Shown here piece after piece: positions 26,812 through 36,232 of a stretch of DNA of 64,000 bases; the first letter of the stretch is position 1, and each line of letters starts with the position of its first letter. The stretch is from the NCBI GenBank assembly GCA_014584295.1, contig JACTNC010000034.1:1-64000 (forward strand), written 5' to 3'. The translations under genes and the position numbers were made by a program. The DNA is from Verrucomicrobiota bacterium. Lineage in GTDB: Bacteria > Verrucomicrobiota > Verrucomicrobiia > Opitutales > Opitutaceae. The notes under the pieces were generated by a model. The model was not told where the DNA came from, did no database searches, and was given only the letters and a program-made list of their open reading frames with translations.

Positions 26812-27047
26812 GGAATCTTGAGAGGGGATTGTCTGTCACGCGGTCTGCAGGAGGCGAGCCCCCGGGGCCGTTGATGCAAAATGTGCAGCAAGAATCAGAG
26901 AGACGATCTGAAATGCAAACGCCAAAACTGAAGCTTCTCGATCCGGCATTTGAGATGCAGCACATGCGAGTTTCCGCAGGCGTCAGAGAAGAATGCTGCT
27001 GCCGTAACGTTGACGCAGACGGACCGCACCAATTAGTCTTGCACATC

Positions 27048-28340
27048 GTGCCCGTCGCCCGCTCGCCCTTCCATCTTCTTACCAAACCCATCGGCTCGAA
27101 ATGCAACCTCGACTGCACCTACTGTTTTTACCTTGAAAAGGAAAAGCTCTACGGCAATTCCGGCAGCCCCCGGATGTCACCGGAAATGCTGGATGCCTAT
27201 GTGCGCGACTACATCGCCGCACAGCCGGGCGATAACGTGAATTTTGCCTGGCAAGGAGGGGAGCCCACTCTCATGGGGCTCGACTTCTACAAATCGGCGA
27301 TCGCCCTTCAGAAGAAGTACGCGAATGGGCGGCGCATCGAGAATGCCATCCAGACCAACGGCACCCTGCTCGACGACTCATGGTGCGACTTCCTGCGCGA
27401 AAATCAGTTTCTTGTCGGCATCAGCATCGACGGACCCGCCCACCTGCACAATGCCTATCGCGTCGATCGATCGGGTCGGGCCACCTTTGCGGAGGTCGCC
27501 GGTGCCATAGAACTGCTCAAGAAACATGGCGTCGAATTCAACACCCTGACCACGGTCCATCGGCGAAACTCGACACAGCCCCTCGAAGTCTACCGGTTTC
27601 TGCGCAACATCGGTTCCGGCTACATGCAGTTCATCCCGATCGTCGAACGCAACGCCTCCGCGCGGGCAGTCGAGGTCAACGGTCTCTGGCTCGCGCCGCC
27701 CCCGGATCATGAGGATGCGGAAGGACTCGATGCCCAGGTCACCGAATGGAGTGTGCGGCCAGCAGACTATGGAAATTTTCTCTGTTCGATTTTCGACGAA
27801 TGGGTCCGCCACGACGTCGGCAAGATATTTGTGCAGCACTTCGACGCAGCGCTCGCCAACTGGCTCGGCGAACCAGCCGGGATCTGCATCTTCACCGAGA
27901 ATTGCGGGCGTGCACTGGCGATCGAGCACAATGGCGATGTCTACAGCTGCGACCACTACGTCTACCCGAAGTACAAACTGGGAAACCTGCTCAACCAGTC
28001 CCTGGGTGCCATGGTGGACTCCCCGAGGCAGGAGGAATTTGGACGGGCCAAGTCCTTGACGCTGCCGAAATACTGCCGCGAGTGCGCAGTGCGATTTGCG
28101 TGTCACGGAGAATGTCCGAAGCACCGGTTTCTCAGGACACCCGATGGCGAGGAAGGTCTCAACTACCTCTGTACGGCTTACAAACGCTTCTTCACACACA
28201 TCGCACCCGCAATGAGCACCATGGCAGCGCTGCTCGGAAGCCGGCGCCCACCCGCCGATATCATGCGAATGCCGCGCGCCCAGTGGTTGCCTGGCAGATT
28301 CCCGGGGCTTCGGGAGCGCTTTGCCGATAGCAAGCGTTAG
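27048..28340 (+). CDS. Anaerobic sulfatase-maturating enzyme (radical SAM/SPASM)
   Basis: This protein of about 430 residues converts the active-site Cys or Ser of sulfatases into formylglycine. The radical-SAM cluster is Cys19-Cys23-Cys26 (CNLDCTYC) after the conserved FHLLTKPIGSK. The motif NFAWQGGEPTLMGLDF follows, and the C-terminal SPASM region carries the Cys set CDHYVYP, CRECAVRFACHGECPKH and LCTAYKRFF that binds two more Fe-S clusters. The start is uncertain: the frame is open to 26778, but the extra N-terminus looks non-coding and overlaps the divergent promoter, so I use GTG 27048. Its likely client is the Cys-type sulfatase at 36489-37988. Confidence 0.9.
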   Translation: MPVARSPFHLLTKPIGSKCNLDCTYCFYLEKEKLYGNSGSPRMSPEMLDAYVRDYIAAQPGDNVNFAWQGGEPTLMGLDFYKSAIALQKKYANGRRIENAIQTNGTLLDDSWCDFLRENQFLVGISIDGPAHLHNAYRVDRSGRATFAEVAGAIELLKKHGVEFNTLTTVHRRNSTQPLEVYRFLRNIGSGYMQFIPIVERNASARAVEVNGLWLAPPPDHEDAEGLDAQVTEWSVRPADYGNFLCSIFDEWVRHDVGKIFVQHFDAALANWLGEPAGICIFTENCGRALAIEHNGDVYSCDHYVYPKYKLGNLLNQSLGAMVDSPRQEEFGRAKSLTLPKYCRECAVRFACHGECPKHRFLRTPDGEEGLNYLCTAYKRFFTHIAPAMSTMAALLGSRRPPADIMRMPRAQWLPGRFPGLRERFADSKR

Positions 28341-28484
28341 ACCCGTTTGCCATGCGCGCGCGAATTGACACAAGTCAATTCGCAGGGACGAAAGATTCGG
28401 CGGGAAACCGTTTCTTCGCTACATTTCCCGGAGCCATGGATCGCATCCGGGACTGTTCCGAGGCGGTGCGTGGCTGCTCTTCAC

Positions 28485-28925
28485 ATGGCATCCTACTACG
28501 GTCTCTTCCTGGTTCTTCATCTCCTTTGCGCAATCACTTTTGTCGGCGCTGTCTTTTTCGAGGTGCTGGTGATTGAACCCATGGAAAAGCGTCTCCCGCC
28601 GGGTCTGGGCGAATTGCTTGCCGAGGAGATCCCCAAGCGCGTCCGCCGCTTCATGCCGGCGGTTGTGGCCACGCTCTTCATCACGGGCGGAGCCATGTTC
28701 TGGGTTCACTACTCCAGTCGTCCTGATTTCTTCCATACGCGCTTTGGCATTCTCCTGACGATCAAGGTGGCCCTCGCGTTTATTGTGCTCGGTGTGTTCG
28801 TTTCCGCGATCCGAGCGTCCATCAAAGGCACGATGGACCTCTGCCGGTTTCGCTACACCCACCGGATCGTCGCCATCCTGATGCTGGCGATCGTGCTGCT
28901 CGCAAAAGGCATGTTCTACCTTTGA
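28485..28925 (+). CDS. CopD-like four-helix membrane protein
   Basis: This 146-residue protein has four predicted helices (about 3-25, 48-68, 80-102 and 125-145). The opening YYGLFLVLHLLCAITFVG with a helix-embedded His, and a later His near RYTHRIVA, resemble the CopD/copper-export membrane domain. It ends 19 bp before the end of the convergent CusA gene, which supports a metal role. The annotated frame is open upstream, but ATG 28485 gives the natural membrane-protein start. A weaker alternative is a haem-binding DUF2269-like protein. Confidence 0.62.
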   Translation: MASYYGLFLVLHLLCAITFVGAVFFEVLVIEPMEKRLPPGLGELLAEEIPKRVRRFMPAVVATLFITGGAMFWVHYSSRPDFFHTRFGILLTIKVALAFIVLGVFVSAIRASIKGTMDLCRFRYTHRIVAILMLAIVLLAKGMFYL

Positions 28926-28944
28926 ACGGCCAGCGACCTCGGCG

Positions 28945-31900
28945 CTAGACGGATGCTGGCATCGCTTGCGCTGCGGCCGTTTTCGCCTCACGCGCAAGCC
29001 TGCGTTCCCAATACCAGGTATAGAAAACCGGCACGGAAAACAGGGAAATGACGTCGAAGATCATGCCTCCCACCACCGGCAGCACCATCGGCTGCATCAG
29101 CTCGGATCCCCGGCCCGTCGACCAGAGCACGGGAATCAGGGAGAGCATCGCCGTCGCATTGGTCATGATCGCCGGCCGGCGTCGCCGCAGCCCGGCCAGA
29201 AACACGCGCCGATGCACCTCTTCCATTGTCCCCGGATGCGTCTTGAACTGCTCCTGGATGTAGGTTCCCAGGAGAATGCCGTCGTTGAACATCACGCCCA
29301 GAAGAACCAGGAAGCCGACCACCACCGCCGTCGTCATCTCCGCCCCCCACAGCCAGACAAAAAAGAATCCGCCAGAGGTCGTGACCGTCGCGTTGCACAG
29401 GATGATGATGCTTGTGATCAGCCATGAGCGCGTTCCGGCGTAGATGAGAAACACCATCACAACCATCGAGGCGGCGATGATCCAACGTAGCGTCTCGTCC
29501 GCCTTGATCTTCTGTTCATAGCGTCCCACCCATCGGTAGGTGGCACCCGCTGGGAGTTGCAGCCGTCCATCATCAAGAGCGGCCCGCAGCCGGGCATCCG
29601 CGTCGTGGACGACCTCGACCTCGCCCCGGCCACGTGCATTGAGAAGCACATACTGGGTCCGTTTTCCTCCTTCGGACCGTATCGCCATTGGTCCGATCGT
29701 ATAGGTCAGGCCCGCCTCGCTCGGGCGCACCGCGGAAACAGTCACGCGCCCCCCGGAGACCTCGTTCCGGATTTCGCTCGGCATATCCTCCCCTGCCGCA
29801 ATGGTTATCTCGGCCTGTCGCGGCGAGAGAATCGTGAAGTTCCGTTGATCCTTGAGCGACAGCCGGGAGAGCAGGGCCTCTGCGTGGGGACCGCCTTCAG
29901 CAAACTCCAGGGTGTGCACGGTCGGCGCGGCGAGGAGGTTTGAAAGGGGGATCGCTCCCCGACCATCCGTCGTTGGGATTTCCAGCTGCACGAGTTCGTC
30001 GGCGTCGTCCCGACGTTCGCGCAGGTACCGGATTCGCACCGGATACCGGAGCGTCCCCTCCACGGAATAAGTCAGTGCCATGCCTCCGAAGGCGCTCTCG
30101 ACCGCAGTCATGACCTGTTCGTTGCTGATCCCAAATCGTGCGAGTTTGGCGGGATCCAGGCGGATCTCCGCGTAGGGTTTGCCCCCTTCGCGTTGAACCT
30201 GCACGTCCGCGGCGCCTGGTGTCGGCTGGATCACCTTTTCTGCGCCCTCCGCGAAATGTTCCAGTGCCTCCGAATCATCACCGAGCAATTGCAGTGCGAT
30301 GAGGCTGCGAATGCCGGTCGACAGCATGACCACACGGGTCTCAATCGGTTGAAGCCAGCTCGGCGCGACCCCCGGGATGTCCGTCACCGCCGCGAGCGCC
30401 GAACGCACCTCCTCCAGCGTGCGCGGCCGGAGCTCCGTGCTTCCGTCGGGTTTTGTGATTTCATGCACCGGCCATTCCCGGTAGGGTTTGAGTGCCACAA
30501 CAGTTTCGATCATTCCCAGGGGGGCCGGATCGAGTGCCGTCTCCGCGCGCCCCAATTTTCCCATGACGCTCGCCACTTCCGGCACGGTCTCCATGAGGCG
30601 GTTTTGGGTGAGCATGATCCGCTGCGCTTCCCCGATGCCGCCGGTCGCTGGAATCGACGGCATGAACAGGAACGACCCTTCATCCAGGGGTGGAAGAAAA
30701 CTGGATCCGGCCCCCGGGAACCAACGCTTCATGGTTTCATCCACGCGCAGCTCCGCGATGTCCGCTCCCGCAAGTCCGAGGAGCTTGCGCAACGGCCAGC
30801 TCAATGTCTGCCATCCCGCGCCCAGCAGATAGCCGCCGAGCGCCATCGTGACGATCGTCATCGTGAACGCCACCTTGTGCCGGATGATCCGCTCATACGC
30901 CCACTCATACGCCACGTGGATTGCGTGACTCATCGGATTCTCTTCGTAATTCACGAGCCGCTCGCGACCGAGCCTCCAGACCACCGAACCCGCAAGCACT
31001 GCAGCCAGTGGCGCAAACAGCCACCCCGGGAGGCTGATCTCCCAGCGCCCATGATCCATCGGAAATGACCATCCATCCCGCACAAACCATCCGAAGGCAA
31101 CACCCGCCGCCGCACCCGCAATGGCAACGAGGATGGGCTTGCGCGCATGCCAGGGTGGTAGCAGCAGGCGACAGAGCACCGGCACCAACAGGGTCCCAAA
31201 AAGCACGGCGCCGCTGATGGCGAGCGACTTCGTCAAGGCAAGAGGCTCGAACAGCCGCCCTGCCTGATCCGTCAAGGCGAAGATGGGCAGAAATCCGATG
31301 ATTGTCGTCGCCGCGGAGGTGAGCAACGGTCGCGCAACCTCCTTCGCAGCGTGAATCACCGTATCCGTAATTTCGCTGTTGAAGGGTGACGTCGGCATCG
31401 CCCTCCCCTCGCGCCGGCACTTCTCCTGCAGATCCACGAGGTGCTGCGTGATGTTTTCCGTCATGATGATGCCGAAATCCACCATCACACCGATCGCGAT
31501 CGCAATGCCCGCCAAGCTCATGACGTTGGCACCCACCCCGAAGAAATGCATCACGAGAAACGTGAAGAGCATTCCCAGCGGCAGGCTGACCGCAACTGCG
31601 AGGCTGGCGCGCACATGGAGCAGAAAAGCAACCACCACGATGATGGTCGTGATCACAGCCTCTAGCAGCGTGTGCGTGACCGTCTCGGTGGTTTCGTGAA
31701 TGAGCTGGGAGCGATCGTAGAACGCAACCGCGGTGAGCCCCTCCCGATCAAGTGCAGGCTGGAGGTCGATCAGGCGCTTCTTCACTGCGCCGATCACCGT
31801 TTTTGGATCCTCCCGCACGCGCATTCCAATGATCGCTCCGACATGCTCCTGGTAACCATCCGCAAGCACGCCCTGGCGGAATTCCCCGCCGAGATGAACA

Positions 31901-32673
31901 TTCGCCATGTCGCCCAGCCGCACGCCGGCGCCCTTCAGGCGGTCTCCCCGGATGACAACATTCTCCACATCACTGACGGACCGGATGAATCCCACCCCTC
32001 GGATCATCGTCTCCACACCCGTCTGCTCCACACTCATCGCTCCCACATCGCGTCCGGCATTCCTGACGGCCATCATCAGCATGTCCAGTGTGATGCCCTG
32101 TGCCTCGAGCCGGGTCGGCTCGACATCGATCTGATACTCCCTAACGACTCCGCCCGCCGGCGCGACTTCTGCGACACCGGGAACTCCGCGCAGCGCGGGA
32201 ACGACAATCTGATCGAGCACATAGCGTTTCTGTTCGAGGCTCGCGGGCCCCTGCAGAGTGAAGGCATAGACCTGACCCATCGCGGTCGCGTCGGGCCCCA
32301 ACCGCGGTGTCACTCCCGCGGGAAGGATGCCCTGCAGTTGGGAGAGCCGCTCGAGCACGCGGGTGCGGCACTCATAGAGATCCCGCCGTTCCTCGAAAAT
32401 CACATAGAGGTAGCTCGCGCCGTACAGCGACATTCCGCGCACCGTCTCGACGCCCGGCAGACCCTGCAGTTCCCGGGCCAGTCGCGCCGTGATTTGCGCA
32501 TCCATGTCCTGGGGACTCTTTCCAGGCCACTCCGCCCAGACTATCACCTGGTTGTCGCTGAGATCAGGAATGGCATCGACCGGCACGTGTCGCCACGCCC
32601 ACAAGCCCGCGATCGCGAGCAGCAGCGACGCGACCAGCGTCAGGAAGGAATTGCGGATGACAAAAGTCAGCAT
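28945..32673 (-). CDS. cusA: Heavy-metal RND efflux pump, CusA type (Cu+/Ag+)
   Basis: This 1242-residue inner-membrane pump drives metal export with the proton gradient. The first helix (about 8-28) starts with MLTFVIRNSFLTLVAS. The proton-relay residues Asp399 and Glu406 are in GVMVDFGIIMTEN. The three methionines that bind Cu(I)/Ag(I) in E. coli CusA all have counterparts here, in the motifs FLFMPS, APLGMIET and VVMLSTGIRS, so monovalent copper/silver is more likely than Zn/Co/Cd. The central loop of about 160 residues after LLPPWHARK is longer than usual. A TTG 60 bp upstream overlaps the CusB stop, but ATG 32673 fits the family N-terminus. Confidence 0.94.
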   Translation of the reverse strand: MLTFVIRNSFLTLVASLLLAIAGLWAWRHVPVDAIPDLSDNQVIVWAEWPGKSPQDMDAQITARLARELQGLPGVETVRGMSLYGASYLYVIFEERRDLYECRTRVLERLSQLQGILPAGVTPRLGPDATAMGQVYAFTLQGPASLEQKRYVLDQIVVPALRGVPGVAEVAPAGGVVREYQIDVEPTRLEAQGITLDMLMMAVRNAGRDVGAMSVEQTGVETMIRGVGFIRSVSDVENVVIRGDRLKGAGVRLGDMANVHLGGEFRQGVLADGYQEHVGAIIGMRVREDPKTVIGAVKKRLIDLQPALDREGLTAVAFYDRSQLIHETTETVTHTLLEAVITTIIVVVAFLLHVRASLAVAVSLPLGMLFTFLVMHFFGVGANVMSLAGIAIAIGVMVDFGIIMTENITQHLVDLQEKCRREGRAMPTSPFNSEITDTVIHAAKEVARPLLTSAATTIIGFLPIFALTDQAGRLFEPLALTKSLAISGAVLFGTLLVPVLCRLLLPPWHARKPILVAIAGAAAGVAFGWFVRDGWSFPMDHGRWEISLPGWLFAPLAAVLAGSVVWRLGRERLVNYEENPMSHAIHVAYEWAYERIIRHKVAFTMTIVTMALGGYLLGAGWQTLSWPLRKLLGLAGADIAELRVDETMKRWFPGAGSSFLPPLDEGSFLFMPSIPATGGIGEAQRIMLTQNRLMETVPEVASVMGKLGRAETALDPAPLGMIETVVALKPYREWPVHEITKPDGSTELRPRTLEEVRSALAAVTDIPGVAPSWLQPIETRVVMLSTGIRSLIALQLLGDDSEALEHFAEGAEKVIQPTPGAADVQVQREGGKPYAEIRLDPAKLARFGISNEQVMTAVESAFGGMALTYSVEGTLRYPVRIRYLRERRDDADELVQLEIPTTDGRGAIPLSNLLAAPTVHTLEFAEGGPHAEALLSRLSLKDQRNFTILSPRQAEITIAAGEDMPSEIRNEVSGGRVTVSAVRPSEAGLTYTIGPMAIRSEGGKRTQYVLLNARGRGEVEVVHDADARLRAALDDGRLQLPAGATYRWVGRYEQKIKADETLRWIIAASMVVMVFLIYAGTRSWLITSIIILCNATVTTSGGFFFVWLWGAEMTTAVVVGFLVLLGVMFNDGILLGTYIQEQFKTHPGTMEEVHRRVFLAGLRRRRPAIMTNATAMLSLIPVLWSTGRGSELMQPMVLPVVGGMIFDVISLFSVPVFYTWYWERRLAREAKTAAAQAMPASV

Positions 32674-32729
32674 CGAAACTGGGGGGATCGGAGCGCGGCT
32701 GTCCTGCAATCGGCGAACAGCCTCACCGA

Positions 32730-34061
32730 TCAATGTTGGTGCCCTCCCGCGGGTGCTACCGCTCCCGTGGGATAGAGCAGGCTGGGTGTTCCCGCGAGTT
32801 GCGCCTGACTATCGATCAGGAAGGCTCCCTGGGTGGCGACTTCATCGCCCGCCTTCAAACCGGTGCGCACCACATACAGATCATTGCCCGATTCGTCCTC
32901 AAGCCTGGGTCCCAGTGCAAGCGGAGCGAGTTCGAAACGTATCCGACCGTCGCGCTGGCGATCGACGACACGCCAGGCGACATTTCGCACGCCGGTCGAA
33001 AGCACCGCTGTCTTCGGAACAAGTGTGAATGTTCCCCACGTGTCCCTTTTCGAGGGATCGGCAGCCTCGAGATCCGGTCCGAGAACAGACTCAATGCGTG
33101 CGTTCACGAGGCTTCCAGGCAGCAGGCGACCCTTGGGGTCGCGAAGGTGAATGTGTACCTCACGCGCCCGAATCTCGGGATCCAGTTCCGGTGCAACCCA
33201 GGCAATGTCTGCATCGATTTCAGGAAGTTCACCCCAATCGTCCGAGGAAAGGCGCACCGACTGTCCGACCTTGACCCAGTGCGCGCGTAATTCCGGAACA
33301 TTCACCACAAGCATGTAAGCGAAGGGCTCGACGAGCCTCACGAGAGGCCAATCCGCAGTTACTTCCTGGCCGACCTGCGGCAGGCCTGATCCCGGCTGGG
33401 ATTCTCCCTCCTCAAGGGATCGAACCACACGTCCGGAAAACGGACTCATTATGGTGACGGTATCCACCGGGGCACCGCCCTTCAGGATAGCCTTCGCCGC
33501 ATTCAACAGATTCCAGCGTTCAAAGCGATCGGTAAGCGCGTGGATTGTGCGTTCGTCCCCAAGCTTGACCGCGGCAGCCAGCTCCCCCTGGGCAGCAAAC
33601 GCCTCGGGACTGTAGAGGTCGACAATCGGATCGCCCGCCTCGACAAGCATGCCGAGATGTCGGGCGGCGTGATGACGTTTCACGACTCGTCCGGCGACAC
33701 GCGGAATGACAACCTGGAGCGTGCGTTCGTCATAGCGAACGATTCCATAGGCGCGAACCAAACTGCGTGCGGCTCCCTCGGTCACAGTCGAGATCTGAAC
33801 ATCCATGCGGCGCTGCTGTTCGCGCGTCAGCTCGCCTGCGGTGACCTTTGTCAGCGTCATCCCGCACACGGGACACTTTCCTGGCTTTGTGCCGATGAAG
33901 TCCATCATCGGACATGCCCAACGTTCCCCGGCAGCTTGGTCACCCGAATCCTGCTCGTCGGCATGGCTGCTCACAAAGAGCACATCGCTTGGAACCAGCA
34001 GGACCAATCCGGCACCGAGCACAAGACCGGCCGCAGCAATGAGAAGGGATGGCGCGCGCAT
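32730..34061 (-). CDS. cusB: CusB-like periplasmic adaptor with N-terminal heavy-metal-binding domain
   Basis: This 443-residue adaptor links the pump to the outer-membrane channel. A signal/anchor helix covers about 5-25. Residues 48-70 form a heavy-metal-binding domain with Cys50, Met52, Met53, Cys63, Cys66 and Met68 (WACPMM, KCPVCGM). Then come the lipoyl/barrel-sandwich parts (VAGRVVKRHHAA, SPFSGRVV) and the beta-barrel and membrane-proximal domains. The protein ends in a His-rich tail (GGHQH). It lies between cusA and the YHS-like gene, 6 bp from the latter. Confidence 0.93.
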   Translation of the reverse strand: MRAPSLLIAAAGLVLGAGLVLLVPSDVLFVSSHADEQDSGDQAAGERWACPMMDFIGTKPGKCPVCGMTLTKVTAGELTREQQRRMDVQISTVTEGAARSLVRAYGIVRYDERTLQVVIPRVAGRVVKRHHAARHLGMLVEAGDPIVDLYSPEAFAAQGELAAAVKLGDERTIHALTDRFERWNLLNAAKAILKGGAPVDTVTIMSPFSGRVVRSLEEGESQPGSGLPQVGQEVTADWPLVRLVEPFAYMLVVNVPELRAHWVKVGQSVRLSSDDWGELPEIDADIAWVAPELDPEIRAREVHIHLRDPKGRLLPGSLVNARIESVLGPDLEAADPSKRDTWGTFTLVPKTAVLSTGVRNVAWRVVDRQRDGRIRFELAPLALGPRLEDESGNDLYVVRTGLKAGDEVATQGAFLIDSQAQLAGTPSLLYPTGAVAPAGGHQH

Positions 34062-34067
34062 CGCGGT

Positions 34068-34529
34068 CTATTTTTTGATGATTTCGTTGCGCAGGTAGTA
34101 CGGACCGTAGCGATCGGGGTCCGCCTTGAACTTGGCCGGACACATCTTGCAGCCGAATCCGATCTTCCTGCCCTTATACTCAAGCGTCGGAAGATTCGGA
34201 TCGACCTCCATGCCGCAAATCGCGCAGACGGTATTGACCGGTTTGTCCTTATCTTGCGCAATTGCCGCCGACAGGGATCCATGACCTGCGTGCGAGTCGC
34301 TCGCTTCATGTTTCGCTGCGGGTGCCGGAGCAACAGCCGACACCGGGTCCGCACGAGGCGAAGCCGCCGCGGGAGCGATGGGATTGGACACCATGGGCAG
34401 GTATTCGCCACCACCGCCGGCATGGGCTTCGTGGCCAGCATGTGGATTGTACCTCGCGGCGCGGACCACAAGGGCGACCAGGGCGCCGACAACAAAGGTG
34501 CCGAGGAAGATGAAGACGTTTCTAATCAT
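34068..34529 (-). CDS. Membrane-anchored YHS-like metal-binding protein
   Basis: This 153-residue protein has one N-terminal helix (about 4-23), a His/Gly-rich linker (HAGHEAHAGG, residues 30-39, and HAGHG near 80) and a C-terminal domain with Cys102, Cys105, Cys127 and Cys130 (CAICGM and FGCKMCPAKF). The last part resembles the YHS/TRASH domain found with copper proteins. It is packed between the adaptor and TolC genes with 6-bp gaps on each side, so it belongs to the efflux operon. A role as periplasmic Cu(I) carrier to the pump is inferred. Confidence 0.75.
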   Translation of the reverse strand: MIRNVFIFLGTFVVGALVALVVRAARYNPHAGHEAHAGGGGEYLPMVSNPIAPAAASPRADPVSAVAPAPAAKHEASDSHAGHGSLSAAIAQDKDKPVNTVCAICGMEVDPNLPTLEYKGRKIGFGCKMCPAKFKADPDRYGPYYLRNEIIKK

Positions 34530-34535
34530 GATGAA

Positions 34536-35777
34536 TCAGGGTTGGTGAGCGGCGAGGTCAGCAGCCGGATAATAGCGCCAGAGTTCCGCCCTTGCCGTGC
34601 GAACGGCAGTGTCGGCTCGGATGATCTGGATCTCTGCCTCCGTTGTCTTCTCCAGAAGTTCGACCACCTCAAGGATGGTCGACGCCTGTCCGGACCCCGT
34701 CGAAGCCGCGCGAAGCACGCTCTCATATTCGGCCTCGAGTCGATCGACGGTTTCCCGGCTCAGGCGCCGCGCGATTCCCGCGAGCCGCTCCGCTCGTTCC
34801 ACGCGACGAAGGGCTGCATCGATCCGGTGCCGCACGGCATCGGCTTCGACGCGCGCCGCGGCGCGTTCCGCTTCCGCGGCACGCGCATCCGCCCGGGCGT
34901 AACCGCGACTCCGGAAAGGAAGATCGGTCGAGAGAGCCAGTCCAAGCGTGTTGTCATTTCCCATGGAGCGGCGTTCCTGTTCGAAGCGCACCCCCACGGA
35001 TGTCATGGGATTCGCGGAGGCGTGGGCCATCCTCACCCGTGCCTGTGCCTCGGCACCACGCGCCGCAGCCAGTCGGCTTGCGGCAGCTTCGTCGGAGACG
35101 ATATCTGCGGACAATGGAGCGGCGAACGCTGGAAGCAGCGCTTCCGGTTTCCAACCCAGCCGTCCGCGGACCTCAGACAGAGCATCCGCAGCATTGCGGC
35201 GTTCCTCCTCTATCATCAGGCTCATCGAGGCAAGACGCGCCTGAACTGTCAAACGGTCGGCCAGGCGCCCGGATCCCGTCGCAATGCGCGCCTCCACACT
35301 GCGAAGAACGGCATTGAGTCGCTCGATCTGCGCCTCCAGGAGCCGCACTCGCGCGAGGGCCCCCTCTGCCTCCGCGATCGCCGCAGCAACCTCTGCTGCA
35401 AGTTCACCTGTCAGCATCGCGTGATCCGCTAGGGCCATGGACGCGTCGGCCTTTGCGCGATCGCGATCTGCCGAACGTTCGCCGCGCCGGGGCAGCGGCT
35501 GCATCACATTCATCTCCCACATCGTCAGTCGTTCATTCATGGGTCCGACCATACGCGCCGCCATGCCTTCGATTTCGATATCCGCGAGGCGCCCGGCACT
35601 GCCCGACCTTTCCCTCGCGGCATCCGCCCGCAGCAGGGAAGCGTTGAACGCGGGTGCTGCTGCGAGCGCCCGCAGAAACTCTGCCTTGTTCTCCGGCAAG
35701 TCTTGTGGCGCGGCACAGGGGACAATGTACGGAAAGATTAGCATGGCCGGAGAGACCAGGAATTTTAAAATCTTCAT
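34536..35777 (-). CDS. TolC/CusC-family outer-membrane efflux protein
   Basis: This 413-residue protein has a signal peptide (about 1-22), then long alternating helices rich in Ala, Arg and Glu that match the TolC outer-membrane-channel fold (two internally similar halves, with RLEAEYESVLRAASTGSG in the second). It forms the outer-membrane exit of the CusCBA system. There is no lipobox Cys, unlike E. coli CusC. ATG 35777 is chosen because the 16 upstream residues are not signal-like. Confidence 0.85.
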   Translation of the reverse strand: MKILKFLVSPAMLIFPYIVPCAAPQDLPENKAEFLRALAAAPAFNASLLRADAARERSGSAGRLADIEIEGMAARMVGPMNERLTMWEMNVMQPLPRRGERSADRDRAKADASMALADHAMLTGELAAEVAAAIAEAEGALARVRLLEAQIERLNAVLRSVEARIATGSGRLADRLTVQARLASMSLMIEEERRNAADALSEVRGRLGWKPEALLPAFAAPLSADIVSDEAAASRLAAARGAEAQARVRMAHASANPMTSVGVRFEQERRSMGNDNTLGLALSTDLPFRSRGYARADARAAEAERAAARVEADAVRHRIDAALRRVERAERLAGIARRLSRETVDRLEAEYESVLRAASTGSGQASTILEVVELLEKTTEAEIQIIRADTAVRTARAELWRYYPAADLAAHQP

Positions 35778-35821
35778 CGGGTGCAGAACCTGCATTCCGT
35801 TGCGCCGGACACCGGCCAATT

Positions 35822-36232
35822 TCAATGCTTACCCTGATGGCCGTCAGATATCGATTTGCCGGCCTTCGCCTTGGCTGCCTTCGCCGCGTCGATCTTCGCC
35901 AAATACTTCGCGGGTTCCTTGAGAAAATCCTCCTCGCAGCCTTCGCAGCAGAATACGACGAGACGATCATGCTGGCCGGCGACGCGATAAATGTATTCGG
36001 GCGAATCGCCCATGCTCCCGAGATCCTCATCCGAAGCGACGCACACCGTGAGCGGATAGGCCTTGCGCTCCTTTGCGGCCCATGCGGCATCTTTTTCGCT
36101 GACCCTGATGAGCTTGCCCGCGCGCGCGCTTGCTGCCGAGGACTCGATTGCAGGAGGCTTTTGAGCCGCGGTCAGGACTGTGGCGATGGCAAGAAAGCCC
36201 GAGAATGCGAGAATTGAGTGAAGAGACTTCAT
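35822..36232 (-). CDS. Secreted small Cys-rich TRASH/YHS-like protein
   Basis: This 136-residue protein has a signal peptide (about 1-23), an alpha/beta stretch with one Cys (Cys64) and a CCEGC motif (Cys95, Cys96, Cys99) inside RLVVFCCEGCEEDFLKEPAK, which resembles the TRASH/YHS metal-binding fold. The tail is Lys/Ala-rich and ends in GHQGKH. It is the first gene of the efflux operon (44 bp before the TolC-like gene). A metal-sensing or metal-carrying role in the periplasm is inferred, not shown. Confidence 0.72.
   Translation of the reverse strand: MKSLHSILAFSGFLAIATVLTAAQKPPAIESSAASARAGKLIRVSEKDAAWAAKERKAYPLTVCVASDEDLGSMGDSPEYIYRVAGQHDRLVVFCCEGCEEDFLKEPAKYLAKIDAAKAAKAKAGKSISDGHQGKH

Noticed and set aside
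26753-27118. 121-codon minus-strand frame upstream of the binding-protein gene, as a possible peptide precursor for the radical SAM enzyme
   Set aside because: It overlaps the binding-protein start and maturase gene, has no leader/core form, and the maturase has the sulfatase-type sequence rather than a peptide-modifying one.
33540-35432. 630-codon open frame on the plus strand
   Set aside because: It is antisense to cusB, the YHS-like gene and the TolC gene, which have clear motifs. It shows no domain; long antisense frames are common in GC-rich DNA.
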